In this document: one piece after another, positions 18,712-27,405 of the stretch | How the letters are laid out: each line of letters opens with the position of its first letter | Position numbering within the stretch: position 1 is the first letter of the stretch | Assembly (NCBI RefSeq): GCF_002327185.1 | Contig: NZ_CP018624.1 | Location: 310,001 to 374,000, forward strand | From: Clostridium chauvoei | Lineage (GTDB): Bacteria > Bacillota > Clostridia > Clostridiales > Clostridiaceae | Direction of reading: 5' to 3' | DNA: 64,000 bases | Notes under the pieces: model-generated | The model's input: only the letters and a program-made list of their open reading frames with translations | Database searches by the model: none | What the model was told of the DNA's origin: nothing | Program-made: the position numbers and the translations under genes

Positions 18712-19593
18712 GTGAAAAAGGTAAAATTTATTTATAATCCGTATTCGGGAGAAAATGCCATTTTAGATAAAATTGATAGTGTTATAAAAATACATCAAGA
18801 AGCAGGATACACTATTGTTCCTTATAGAATAGAAAAAGATGTAGATGTAATAAAAGCTTTTCAGGACTTTAAAGAAAGTAGCTATTATTACGTTTTAATC
18901 GCAGGTGGAGATGGAACTATAGATACTGTAGTAAATGCTATGGCTAAATGTGGTATATCTATTCCAATAGGAATATTACCAGTAGGAACTGCAAATGATT
19001 TTGGAAAATTCTTAGGAATGCCATCAGATATTACAAAAGCTTGTAAACAAATTTTAGGATCAGAAGTAACTACAGTAGATTTAGGAAGTATAAATGATAA
19101 ATATTTTGTAAATGTAGCAAGCGCAGGTCTTTTTACAGATGTTTCTCAAAAAACAGATGTTAATTTAAAAAATACAATAGGAAAGCTTGCATATTATTTA
19201 AAGGGTCTTGAAGAATTACCAAACTTTAGGAAGTTGAAAATTAATATACGTTCAGAAGAATGTATTTATAATGGACAAATATATTTTATGTTAGTATTTA
19301 ATGGACAAACGGCAGGGAATTTTAAATTAGCTACTAGAGCAAAAGCTAGTGATGGTAAACTTGACGTAATAATATTTAAGGCTATACCAATAATAGAACT
19401 TATACCGTTGTTTGTAAAAGTATTAAAGGGTGAGCATTTAGATTCTGATAATGTAATATATTTTAAGACAGATAATTTATTTATAGAATGTGATGAAAAC
19501 ATAGTTACAGATATAGATGGTGAAAGAGGACCGGATTTTCCATTAAATATAAAGTGTATAAAAGGTGGACTTAAAATTTTAGGTGTAAAATAA
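18712..19593 (+). CDS. YegS/BmrU-type lipid (diacylglycerol) kinase
   Basis: 293 residues with a GTG start 5 bases after GGAGGG. Diacylglycerol kinase catalytic fold: NPYSGEN near residue 8, the nucleotide-binding GGDGTIDTVVNAM (about 64-76), LPVGTANDFGKFLG (about 88-101), and the C-terminal DGERGP segment. Phosphorylates a lipid such as diacylglycerol to phosphatidic acid, so fits with the neighbouring phospholipid gene pssA on the other strand. The exact lipid substrate cannot be told from sequence. Confidence 0.85.
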   Translation: MKKVKFIYNPYSGENAILDKIDSVIKIHQEAGYTIVPYRIEKDVDVIKAFQDFKESSYYYVLIAGGDGTIDTVVNAMAKCGISIPIGILPVGTANDFGKFLGMPSDITKACKQILGSEVTTVDLGSINDKYFVNVASAGLFTDVSQKTDVNLKNTIGKLAYYLKGLEELPNFRKLKINIRSEECIYNGQIYFMLVFNGQTAGNFKLATRAKASDGKLDVIIFKAIPIIELIPLFVKVLKGEHLDSDNVIYFKTDNLFIECDENIVTDIDGERGPDFPLNIKCIKGGLKILGVK

Positions 19594-19668
19594 TAGAAAA
19601 CTAGAATAAAAGATAAAGAATTTTAATAATTATAAGTAATAGTACTGTGAAAGGGTAGGAAGTGTAAA

Positions 19669-20310
19669 TTGATAGGATTCAGCTACTTATGCATATTATT
19701 ATTTATAATTATATTTATTTTATATCTAATAAAGAAAAATATAACAAAGTCTCCTAAGAAAATAAAATTATTTGTTACAGTATCATTGATACCGTTAGTA
19801 TTAAGATACTTAGTTTTAATAATAGGTGTTATAGTAGAAAAACACTCTGTTATTTATTTATTAAGACAATTAGTATTTTTAAATTATTTTAGTATTCCAT
19901 TAATAATACTAGCTACATTATTTATTTTCTTAAGGGATGAAAAATTAAAATTTAATTTTAATTTTATTTTTTTAATAATATTATTAATTGGTTATATCTT
20001 CATGGTTTCATATAGCAAGATAGATATATCAATAAATAATACATTTGGTTTTGTTTTAAGCTTAGAAAATTATCTGGTACCAACACTTATATACTTAATA
20101 ATAATAGCTTCTTTATCTGTATTTAATTTATTATATGTAGATAAGCCTTATAGTAATAAATCAGGAATGAAGATTTTGCTTTTGAGTCTTGTTGTATGTA
20201 TAGTAGAATTTATATTGTTTTTAGGGGGAGTAAAAGTATTCCCATACCCAATAATAGGAGAAGTTTTAATATTAATATCATTATCTAAAGGATTGAGAAC
20301 TTTTAAATAA
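19669..20310 (+). CDS. Uncharacterised integral membrane protein
   Basis: 213 residues, not recognised. About six hydrophobic helices (around residues 3-20, 33-53, 64-85, 95-113, 135-155, 165-185) with Lys-rich loops. The TTG start is supported by an AGGA-type site about 10 bases upstream; another start is possible. Follows the lipid kinase without a clear terminator between them, so may be co-transcribed. A strong terminator follows it. Confidence 0.65.
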   Translation: MIGFSYLCILLFIIIFILYLIKKNITKSPKKIKLFVTVSLIPLVLRYLVLIIGVIVEKHSVIYLLRQLVFLNYFSIPLIILATLFIFLRDEKLKFNFNFIFLIILLIGYIFMVSYSKIDISINNTFGFVLSLENYLVPTLIYLIIIASLSVFNLLYVDKPYSNKSGMKILLLSLVVCIVEFILFLGGVKVFPYPIIGEVLILISLSKGLRTFK

Positions 20311-20332
20311 TATTAAATCAATTAGTAATACG

Positions 20333-20367
20333 AAAAGAGATGTTATGCAAAGTATCATCTCTTTTTT
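20333..20367 (+). terminator. Intrinsic terminator
   Basis: AAAAGAGATG and CATCTCTTTT with a 13-base loop and a T tract. Confidence 0.85.
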
Positions 20368-20423
20368 ATAGTTAATATATAAAAAGGGTTAGTTATGATA
20401 AAAAATTAACGATTGGAAAAGTG

Positions 20424-20459
20424 TTGCCTTTTCATACTATTTTAATATAATATAGTATG
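20424..20459 (+). promoter_or_regulatory. Promoter and operator-like inverted repeat for the MgtE/CBS gene
   Basis: TTGCCT (20424-20429), a 16-base spacer and TATAAT (20446-20451). Perfect 8-bp inverted repeats CATACTAT (20433-20440) and ATAGTATG (20452-20459) flank the -10 with an 11-base centre, a layout expected of a repressor site. Confidence 0.55.
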
Positions 20460-20533
20460 GGAAATGAAATACCACTACTAGGTATTGTAATTTAAATTAA
20501 GAAAACTTTTTAAAAACGAGGAGTGAATTTAAG

Positions 20534-20626
20534 ATGGAGGGTGTCCCTCAGAGTATTAAATTATTAAAATTGAATAATAACTATTTTAGAGGAGACAAAT
20601 TAAGTCTAAATTCATTATTAATTTAA
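20534..20626 (+). CDS. Possible 30-residue leader peptide
   Basis: ATG to TAA, MEGVPQSIKLLKLNNNYFRG and ten more residues, 9 bases after a GAGGAG ribosome-like site (20519-20524). Its first codons form the GAGGG-TGT-CCCTC hairpin, and its codon 18-21 region is the 5' arm of the downstream RNA stem, so translating ribosomes would disturb that stem. Coding is not proven. Confidence 0.3.
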   Translation: MEGVPQSIKLLKLNNNYFRGDKLSLNSLLI

Positions 20627-20677
20627 GAATTTTTAAAGTTGTAAAGCTTATGTTTCCTCTAGAATTAAGGAGGAAGC
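20537..20677 (+). promoter_or_regulatory. Structured leader with two mutually exclusive hairpins before the MgtE/CBS gene
   Basis: Short hairpin GAGGG/CCCTC (20537-20549). GTTTCCTC (20652-20659) can pair upstream with the element TAGAGGAGAC (20587-20596; ten pairs when A20661 and T20660 are included, one G-U) or downstream with GAGGAAGC (20670-20677; eight pairs, one G-U), which contains the Shine-Dalgarno. The two pairings exclude each other: the first frees and the second hides the ribosome site. It does not match the M-box Mg2+ riboswitch as I know it. The signal is unknown. Confidence 0.5.
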
Positions 20678-20680
20678 TAT

Positions 20681-21937
20681 ATGAAAAAACTATCAGTATT
20701 TTTATACACTAGCATACTAGGAAAGAAGATTTATGATGAGTTTGATGATGTTTTAGGAGTGTTAAGGGATGTTTATGTAACAACTGAAGACGGTTATCCT
20801 AGAATTATTGGTTATAAAGTCAAAAGAGATGGTCATATCTTTGATTACGAGTTTAGAAATATTTATTTTTACCAGAGTGAAAGTAAAGTAAAAATAATGA
20901 CAAGAGGTAGTAAGGAAATACTTCCAAGAACCTATTCATATTTATTATCAGAAAACCTTTTAGATAAAAAGATTGTTGATATTAATGGAAAACAAGTTGT
21001 TAGAGTTGATGATTTAAGAATTGCTGAAATTGCTGGAGAATATAGAGTTTTAGCAGTCGAAACAGGTCCATCAGCTAGGTTCAGAAGAATTAATTGTGCT
21101 AATTTAGGAAAATTCTTATATAAAATAATAAATAAGGATTATGAAGATAAAGTATTGATGTGGGATGATGTTGAATCATTAGAAATGGTTGATAATAACT
21201 TACAAATATCAGTACCTTACAAAAAATTATCTACACTACATCCAGCTGATTTAGCTGATATTTTAGAGGATTTAGATGAAGGGTCAAGAAAACAAGTATT
21301 TGAATCTCTAGATGAAGACCTAGCAGCAGATACATTAGAGGAAATAGAACCAGAATATAAAGGAAGTATTATTAAAGAGTTAAGTGACAGTAAAGCAGCA
21401 GAACTTTTAGAAAATATGCCAAATGATGAAATTGCCGATCTTTTAGATGAATTAGATGATGAAGAAAGGGAAAAAATTCTTATAAATCTAGAAAGAGAAG
21501 ATGCGGAAGAAGTTAAAGAATTACTACAATATGAAGATGAATCAGTTGGTAGTATAATGAGTAAAGATTTTATATCATTTAATATGGATATAACAATAGG
21601 TGAGATAATAGAAATATTAAGAGAAATGGAAGATCCAGAAGAAGAGGAGTTATATTGTATTTATATAACAGATGAAGAAGATAGAGTTCTTGGAGCTTTA
21701 AAGCTTATGGACTTAATATTAAATAAAAATGATATTAAAGCAAAGGAAGTTATGGATACCAACATAAATGTAATAAGACATGATGTTGAAATTCAAGAAG
21801 CTGTAGAATTAGCAGCTAAATATGACTTATTAACTATACCTGTAATAGATGAAAATGAACAATTAATAGGTGCTGTTAGCACTCATGATTTAATAGATGA
21901 AGTATTATATCCTACATGGAAGAAAAAATTTAAATAA
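20681..21937 (+). CDS. Soluble MgtE-N / CBS-domain protein with PRC-barrel-like N terminus
   Basis: 418 residues. Residues 1-150 look like one or two PRC-barrel-type beta domains; 175-290 are the helical MgtE N-domain repeats (LHPADLADILEDLDEGSR and similar); 295-415 are a tandem CBS pair (SIMSKDFISF; VMDTNINVI). The five-helix membrane channel of true MgtE Mg2+ transporters is absent, so this is not a transporter by itself; it may sense Mg2+ or nucleotide and act on a partner. AAGGAGGAA lies 5 bases before ATG and is the element hidden by the leader hairpin. Annotation pipelines often call such proteins magnesium transporter, which the missing membrane domain does not support. Confidence 0.85.
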   Translation: MKKLSVFLYTSILGKKIYDEFDDVLGVLRDVYVTTEDGYPRIIGYKVKRDGHIFDYEFRNIYFYQSESKVKIMTRGSKEILPRTYSYLLSENLLDKKIVDINGKQVVRVDDLRIAEIAGEYRVLAVETGPSARFRRINCANLGKFLYKIINKDYEDKVLMWDDVESLEMVDNNLQISVPYKKLSTLHPADLADILEDLDEGSRKQVFESLDEDLAADTLEEIEPEYKGSIIKELSDSKAAELLENMPNDEIADLLDELDDEEREKILINLEREDAEEVKELLQYEDESVGSIMSKDFISFNMDITIGEIIEILREMEDPEEEELYCIYITDEEDRVLGALKLMDLILNKNDIKAKEVMDTNINVIRHDVEIQEAVELAAKYDLLTIPVIDENEQLIGAVSTHDLIDEVLYPTWKKKFK

Positions 21938-21944
21938 TTTTTTG

Positions 21945-21972
21945 TTGACAATTAAAGTAAAAGGAATATAAT
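21945..21972 (+). promoter_or_regulatory. Promoter for the cysK-cysE leader
   Basis: TTGACA (21945-21950), 16-base spacer and TATAAT (21967-21972), just upstream of the T-box. Confidence 0.75.
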
Positions 21973-21979
21973 AAAAGTA

Positions 21980-22262
21980 TAAAGTTTATCAATTTACTCG
22001 GAATTAAAGACTATGAAAAAGGAAAGTAACATAGAGGAAGTTTACAGAGAGAAGAGGATGCTGAGAACTTTTCATCAAGAATTTATGTGAAGTGCCCTTT
22101 GGAGTTTAAGCCTGAATTTATAGTAAGGTTTTACGGGTTCACCCGTTATAGTGATCAGGTATAGTATTGTACCGTAAGCAAGAGTGAGATTATATATATA
22201 ATCTAATTAGAGTGGAACCGCGAAGTAACTTCGTCTCTATATTTATAGAGATGGAGTTTTTT
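21980..22262 (+). promoter_or_regulatory. T-box riboswitch (predicted cysteine-specific)
   Basis: Contains the near-invariant T-box sequence AGTGGAACCGCG (22211-22222) followed by a terminator stem (AACTTCGTCTCTA with TAGAGATGGAGTT, 22227-22256) and a T run. Upstream is a long stem I region with the AGAGGAAG motif and a specifier-loop context GAAG-TGC-CCTTTGGAG; TGC (22093-22095) is a cysteine codon. Uncharged tRNA-Cys would pair and let transcription into cysK-cysE continue. The specifier assignment rests on position and on the genes downstream. Confidence 0.9.
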
Positions 22263-22351
22263 ATTATATATTTAGTTTATTAGGCACAAATTAAAGTAAA
22301 TAGGATTTAATATGAAAATAAATATTGAGAAAGTATTAGGAGGTATTATAA

Positions 22352-23257
22352 ATGATATATAATGGAGTATTAGAATTAATTGGGAAAACACCTATTTTAA
22401 AAGTAAATGGATTAGAAGAAAATAGTGCAGAGGTATATGTAAAATTAGAAAAGTTTAATCCAGGTGGAAGTGTTAAAGATAGAGCAGCATTAGGAATGAT
22501 TGAAAAGGCTGAAAAATTAGGACTATTGAAGCAAGGAGATACAATAGTTGAACCAACAAGTGGAAATACGGGTATAGGTTTAGCTATGATAGGAAGATTA
22601 AAGGGATATAAAGTAATAATAGTTATGCCAGAAACTATGAGTAAAGAAAGAAGAGATTTAATTAAAGCATATGGAGCTGATTTAGTATTAACAGAAGGAG
22701 TTAATGGCATGAAGGGAGCTATTGAAAAAGCTAGTGAATTAGTAAAAGCAAATGGTTACTTTATGCCACAACAATTTGAAAACTTAGCCAACCCAGAAAA
22801 GCATTATGAAACTACAGCTGAAGAAATATTTAATGATTTAAATGATTTAGATGTATTTGTTGCAGGTGTTGGAACTGGTGGTACAGTTACAGGAATAGCA
22901 AAAAATTTAAAAAATAAAATAAAGAATTTAGAAGTTGTTGCGGTAGAACCAGAAAAATCACCAGTAATAAGTGGAGGAAAGCCAGGGGCTCATAAAATAC
23001 AAGGTATAGGAGCAGGTTTTGTACCCAAAATATATAATGCTGAATATATAGATAAAGTAATGAAAGTATCAGATGAAGACGCATTTAAAGCAACAAAGGA
23101 CTTTGCGCAAAAGCAAGGCGTATTAGTTGGAATATCTTCAGGAGCAGCTATATTTGCAGCAATCGAAATTGCAAAAACACTAGGAAAAGGTAAAAAAGTA
23201 TTAGCTATAGCACCTGATGGAGGCGAAAAATATATATCAATGGGAATATATGATTAA
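22352..23257 (+). CDS. cysK: Cysteine synthase (O-acetylserine sulfhydrylase)
   Basis: 301 residues. PLP-dependent fold type II: GKTPILKVN, the Schiff-base lysine in GGSVKDRAA (about residue 43), substrate loop TSGNTGIG (about 69-76), and phosphate-binding GVGTGGTVTG (about 172-181). Joins O-acetylserine and sulfide to give cysteine. AGGAGG lies 8 bases upstream of ATG. First gene of the T-box controlled pair with cysE. Confidence 0.95.
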   Translation: MIYNGVLELIGKTPILKVNGLEENSAEVYVKLEKFNPGGSVKDRAALGMIEKAEKLGLLKQGDTIVEPTSGNTGIGLAMIGRLKGYKVIIVMPETMSKERRDLIKAYGADLVLTEGVNGMKGAIEKASELVKANGYFMPQQFENLANPEKHYETTAEEIFNDLNDLDVFVAGVGTGGTVTGIAKNLKNKIKNLEVVAVEPEKSPVISGGKPGAHKIQGIGAGFVPKIYNAEYIDKVMKVSDEDAFKATKDFAQKQGVLVGISSGAAIFAAIEIAKTLGKGKKVLAIAPDGGEKYISMGIYD

Positions 23258-23299
23258 TTTTTTATTAATCTTATTCAAAAGAAAAGGAGGAGTAGAGCT

Positions 23300-23884
23300 G
23301 TGTTTAATAGATTAAGATATGATTTGAAAAATATACTAGAAAATGATCCAGCAGCTAGAAGTAAGCTAGAAGTCTTTCTTTTATATCCTTGTATTCATGC
23401 ATTAATAGCATATAGAATTGCACATTATTTTTATAAGCATAAATTATTTTTTATTGCAAGACTAATATCTCAAATATCAAGATTCTTAACAGGTATAGAA
23501 ATTCATCCAGGAGCAACCATAGGAAAGGGATTATTTATTGATCATGGAATGGGTGTAGTTATTGGAGAAACAGCTGAAATAGGAGATAATGTAACACTTT
23601 ATCATGGAGTAACTTTAGGTGGAACAGGAAAAGATAAAGGTAAGAGACATCCAACTGTTGAAGATGGAGTAATAATTGGAGCAGGAGCTAAGGTTTTAGG
23701 ACCTATAACTTTAGGAAAAGGTTGTAAGGTAGGAGCAAATACAGTTGTTCTTAAAGATGTACCAAAGGGTGCAACAGCTGTAGGATGTGCAGGTAAAAAT
23801 CTTATTAGAAATATATGTGATATAATAGATTTAGTAGATGAAGATGGAAATAAGAAAACTATATATAACGATATGATAATATAG
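23300..23884 (+). CDS. cysE: Serine O-acetyltransferase
   Basis: 194 residues with a GTG start 9 bases after AAAGGAGG. Short helical N domain and a left-handed beta-helix of hexapeptide repeats ([33 protein letters not shown]), as in EpsC-type CysE. Makes O-acetylserine for CysK from serine and acetyl-CoA. 42 bases after cysK without a terminator, so under the same T-box; the two proteins typically form the cysteine synthase complex. Confidence 0.95.
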   Translation: MFNRLRYDLKNILENDPAARSKLEVFLLYPCIHALIAYRIAHYFYKHKLFFIARLISQISRFLTGIEIHPGATIGKGLFIDHGMGVVIGETAEIGDNVTLYHGVTLGGTGKDKGKRHPTVEDGVIIGAGAKVLGPITLGKGCKVGANTVVLKDVPKGATAVGCAGKNLIRNICDIIDLVDEDGNKKTIYNDMII

Positions 23885-23893
23885 AGGTTAAAG

Positions 23894-24871
23894 ATGGGAA
23901 TAAAGGAAGATATAATAGCATACTGCTCCTCATTAGGTTTAGATACTATTGGCTTTATTAAGTGTAGAAGATTTGAAGAGCTAAAAAGTTTTTATGAAAA
24001 TAGAAAATCTTTAGGATTACAAAATGAATTTGAAGAAGATAATATAGAAAATAGAATAAATCCAAATGTTTATATGAATGAAGGGAAAACTATAATTTCT
24101 ATAGCTTTCCCTTATCTTCATAATGTAGACTATATAGATAATGGATTTTCTATGTATACTAGAGGCTTAGATTATCATAGAGTATTAAAGAGCTATTTAG
24201 AAAAAATCTGTAATTATATAAATTCATTAGGTGGAAATGCTATGGCTTTTGTTGATAGTAATACACTACCAGAAAGATATATTGCATACTTAGCTGGAGT
24301 TGGATTTATTGGTAAAAATAATATGATTATTACAAAAAAATATGGTTCATACGTATTTCTTGGAGAAATAATAACAGACCTAGAAATTAGTTGTGAGGAT
24401 GTTAGAACTTTTAAAGAAATCGCTAATTTTAAAGAATGTGGTAATTGTGAACTTTGTTATAATGAATGTCCAACTAAAGCTATAAATAAATCAAGAAAAA
24501 ACAGTAATATATGTGTATCATATTTAACACAAAAAAAAGATTTAGAAGATAAGTTTATAAAGCTATTAGATGGAAGAGTATTTGGATGTGATAGTTGTCA
24601 AAAGGAATGTCCCTATAATTTACATATAGAATATTCTAAAATACAAGATTTTTATCCTTTAGATTTTATGAATAAGGATAATAATGAGTTTTTAATTAAC
24701 ATAAACAATAAAAATTTTAAAGAAACATTCTTAACAACCTCATGTGGATGGAGAGGAAAAAATGTTTTAAAAAGAAATGCTATCATAAGAAAGAAAAATA
24801 ATGGAGATAATATAGGTGACATAAAAAGTGATTCACCATATCTTAAAGATTATATAGATAGACTTTTTTAA
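23894..24871 (+). CDS. queG: Epoxyqueuosine reductase
   Basis: 325 residues. Start LGLDTIGF, cobalamin-binding region in the middle, and two [4Fe-4S] ferredoxin motifs CGNCELCYNECP (about 187-198) and CDSCQKECP (about 234-242). Catalyses the last step of queuosine synthesis in tRNA, reduction of epoxyqueuosine, in the cytoplasm. It starts 9 bases after cysE, so may be co-transcribed although unrelated in function. Confidence 0.9.
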   Translation: MGIKEDIIAYCSSLGLDTIGFIKCRRFEELKSFYENRKSLGLQNEFEEDNIENRINPNVYMNEGKTIISIAFPYLHNVDYIDNGFSMYTRGLDYHRVLKSYLEKICNYINSLGGNAMAFVDSNTLPERYIAYLAGVGFIGKNNMIITKKYGSYVFLGEIITDLEISCEDVRTFKEIANFKECGNCELCYNECPTKAINKSRKNSNICVSYLTQKKDLEDKFIKLLDGRVFGCDSCQKECPYNLHIEYSKIQDFYPLDFMNKDNNEFLININNKNFKETFLTTSCGWRGKNVLKRNAIIRKKNNGDNIGDIKSDSPYLKDYIDRLF

Positions 24872-24927
24872 AGGAATAAAATATAATATTACATAGACAA
24901 AATTTACAAGAAGGTGGGGGATTTACA

Positions 24928-25632
24928 TTGTTGTCACCAACAATTGTTAAAATTATAAACATATTACCTGATGCTTTACTTATTAAAGTTATAAAAAGAA
25001 CTATAAGTGGGTATCTTAAAAAACATGCAAGGTTAGACGTACAAGGAATAGAAAATATAGATAAAGCAAAAGGTGCTAAAATATTCATTTGTAATCACTT
25101 AAGTAACGCAGATGGATTAGTTTTAGATAAACTTTTAAAAGAAAAATACGATCCAACCTTTGTAGCAGGAGTAAAACTTTCAAATGATCCAGTAACAAGA
25201 TTAGGAACAGAAATAATAAAACATATTAATATAAAACCAAATTCTGCAGATAAAGAAGCATTAACTAAAATGGTAGCTGTAGTTAAAGAAGGTGGAAATT
25301 TATTATTATTTCCAGAAGGAACTAGAAGTAGGAGTCAGCAAATGATAGAAGGTAAAAAAGGCGTTTTATTAATAGCTAGATTAACTAAAGCTGAAATAGT
25401 ACCAATAGGTATGTGGGGAACAGAAAAATTATTACCTATAAGTGAAGAAGGAAATATGGCATCAGAAAAGTTTAACGATGCTGATGTACATGTTAGATTT
25501 GGTGAGCCAATAACTTTACCTAAAAAGTTAGAAGGCGAATCTAAACATGAATTTGAAGCAAGAAGTATGAACCATGTAATGAAATCTATTGCTAATTTGT
25601 TACCTGAAAATTATAGAGGAATATATAAATAG
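24928..25632 (+). CDS. plsC: 1-acyl-sn-glycerol-3-phosphate acyltransferase
   Basis: 234 residues with a TTG start after AAGGTGGGGG. Acyltransferase motif NHLSNADG (NHx4D form, about residues 56-63) and FPEGTRSRS (about 131-139). Transfers an acyl chain to lysophosphatidic acid to make phosphatidic acid at the membrane. Nth follows after 8 bases. Confidence 0.85.
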   Translation: MLSPTIVKIINILPDALLIKVIKRTISGYLKKHARLDVQGIENIDKAKGAKIFICNHLSNADGLVLDKLLKEKYDPTFVAGVKLSNDPVTRLGTEIIKHINIKPNSADKEALTKMVAVVKEGGNLLLFPEGTRSRSQQMIEGKKGVLLIARLTKAEIVPIGMWGTEKLLPISEEGNMASEKFNDADVHVRFGEPITLPKKLEGESKHEFEARSMNHVMKSIANLLPENYRGIYK

Positions 25633-25640
25633 GTGATTAT

Positions 25641-26288
25641 ATGAAACAAAGAACTAAAACTATATTAGAAGTTTTGAAAGAAGAATATCCAGATGCACGT
25701 TGTGAATTGAATCATGAATCTCCATTTCAGTTATTAGTTGCAACTATTTTATCAGCGCAAACTACTGATAAAAAAGTAAATGAAGTAACAGAAACTTTAT
25801 TTAGAGATTATAAAGATTTAGATGCTTTTTTAACTTTAACTATAGAGGAGTTAGAAGCTAGAATAAAGCAAATAGGATTATATAGAAGTAAAGCTAAGAA
25901 TATTCTTATGATGTGTAATCAATTAAAACAAAACTTTAATGGAGAAGTACCTAAGACTATGGAAGAAATAACATCTTTAGCTGGTGCAGGAAGAAAAACA
26001 GCTAATGTAGTTCTTTCAAATGCTTTTGGAGTCCCTTCTATAGCTGTAGATACTCATGTTTTTAGAGTATCAAACAGATTAGGATTAGCTGATTCAGATA
26101 ATGTTTTAGAAGTAGAAAAGCAACTACAAAAAGAATTGCCTAAGAGAGAATGGAGCGATACTCATCATCTTTTAATATTTCATGGAAGAAGATGTTGTAT
26201 AGCTAGAAATCCTAAATGTGATATTTGTAGATTAACTAAGCAATGTAAATATTATAAAGAAAACAAAAAGATTGTTGCTAAAAAATAA
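25641..26288 (+). CDS. nth: Endonuclease III
   Basis: 215 residues. Helix-hairpin-helix SLAGAGRKTANVVLSNAF (about 113-130) with the catalytic Lys, the following VDTHV with the catalytic Asp, and a C-terminal CxnCxxCxnC [4Fe-4S] cluster. Removes oxidised pyrimidines from DNA and nicks the abasic site. Ends inside the terminator at 26266. Confidence 0.95.
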   Translation: MKQRTKTILEVLKEEYPDARCELNHESPFQLLVATILSAQTTDKKVNEVTETLFRDYKDLDAFLTLTIEELEARIKQIGLYRSKAKNILMMCNQLKQNFNGEVPKTMEEITSLAGAGRKTANVVLSNAFGVPSIAVDTHVFRVSNRLGLADSDNVLEVEKQLQKELPKREWSDTHHLLIFHGRRCCIARNPKCDICRLTKQCKYYKENKKIVAKK

Positions 26289-26304
26289 GCAACAATCTTT
26301 TTTT
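26266..26304. terminator. Bidirectional terminator between nth and the transporter gene
   Basis: AAAGATTGTTGCT and AGCAACAATCTTT with an A-rich loop; T tract on the plus side and A tract on the other. The stem overlaps the nth stop codon. Confidence 0.85.
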
Positions 26305-27172
26305 ATTTAGTATTACTATAAATTTCTTTACGTTTATTATAAAAAAACATATATATTGAAGCTCCTATTATAAATAGATAACCTATAATACTTAAATAAT
26401 CAGGTATTTGATTAAATACTATAAATCCAATAATTGCAGAGAATATAATTTGTGAATAATCATAAATTGATATTTCTTTTGCAGGAGCATTTTTATAAGC
26501 TTCTGTTAATGCAAATTGAGAAGAAGATGCACAAACACCAGCAAATAAAAGATATAGTAATTGAGTTATAGTAGGTGGTTTAAAGTTTAATATTACAAGA
26601 GGTAATGTTGTTATACAAGAAAAAGCAGAAAATATAAAAACTATAGTAGCTCCCTTTTCTTTACCTCCTAAATATCTTACAAAGGTATAAGCAGCACCAG
26701 CAAATATAGCAGATGAAACACCTATTAATGCAGGAAGTATTTCAACACTAAAGGTAGGTTTTATAATAAATAAACTACCAATAAAAGCAACCATCAATGA
26801 TAGGATTTGTTTATTACTAATTTTTTCTTTAAGAAAAATAAAAGAGAAAATTATAACAAAGAATGGTGATAATTTATTTAGCATATTAGCATCAGCTAAA
26901 ATTAAATGATCAATGGCATAAAAGTTAGCAATTATTCCTAAAGTACCAAAAAGAGATCTAAGAATTAGAGCTTTTCTATTTTCAGCTTTACCTACAAAAG
27001 AAGCTTTACTTTTAAAGATTATATAAGTAGCAACTATAAGACTTATAAAATTTCTAAAAAAGCTTTTTTCTATAGAGGGTAAATCCCCTGCAAGTTTTAC
27101 AAAAGAACTCATAAGTGCGAAACCAAGTGCGGATATGAGCATTAATATAATGGCTTTATTTTTATTTTTCAT
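26303..27172 (-). CDS. EamA/DMT-family transporter
   Basis: 289 residues, about ten transmembrane helices in two five-helix EamA repeats (N half about 8-135, C half about 145-282). Family members export metabolites, amino acids or drugs; the substrate cannot be read from sequence. The ribosome site GGAGGA stands before ATG on the minus strand. Divergent from ddl across a 233-base gap. Confidence 0.85.
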   Translation of the reverse strand: MKNKNKAIILMLISALGFALMSSFVKLAGDLPSIEKSFFRNFISLIVATYIIFKSKASFVGKAENRKALILRSLFGTLGIIANFYAIDHLILADANMLNKLSPFFVIIFSFIFLKEKISNKQILSLMVAFIGSLFIIKPTFSVEILPALIGVSSAIFAGAAYTFVRYLGGKEKGATIVFIFSAFSCITTLPLVILNFKPPTITQLLYLLFAGVCASSSQFALTEAYKNAPAKEISIYDYSQIIFSAIIGFIVFNQIPDYLSIIGYLFIIGASIYMFFYNKRKEIYSNTK

Positions 27173-27405
27173 TTTTCCTCCTTATGTTAATAAAAAATTT
27201 AGATTATTATTTATAATATCATATTTATATATGTAAAATAACAATTTCATGTGAATAAAATAGCATTAATAAAATTATAGAAAAAATATGCTGTTTGTTA
27301 CGGATACTAACTTTTACTATATAATATATAGTGATATAATTATAAAGACTTGTATAAGCAAGGCTTTATTTTAAGAATAAGTTTCATAAGATGGAGGAAT
27401 TTAAC
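27173..27405. promoter_or_regulatory. Divergent intergenic region with the ddl promoter
   Basis: A TATAAT at 27335-27340 lies about 16 bases after a weak TTTACT (27313-27318), and further TATAAT-like boxes overlap. GGAGG (27394-27398) is the ribosome site of ddl. No other gene is seen. Confidence 0.4.

Noticed and set aside
20500-20680. M-box (ykoK) Mg2+ riboswitch before the MgtE/CBS gene
   Set aside because: The conserved M-box core sequences I know are absent, so I describe it only as a leader with competing stems.
20681-21937. Magnesium transporter MgtE
   Set aside because: The membrane-spanning channel domain is missing; only the cytosolic N and CBS domains are present.
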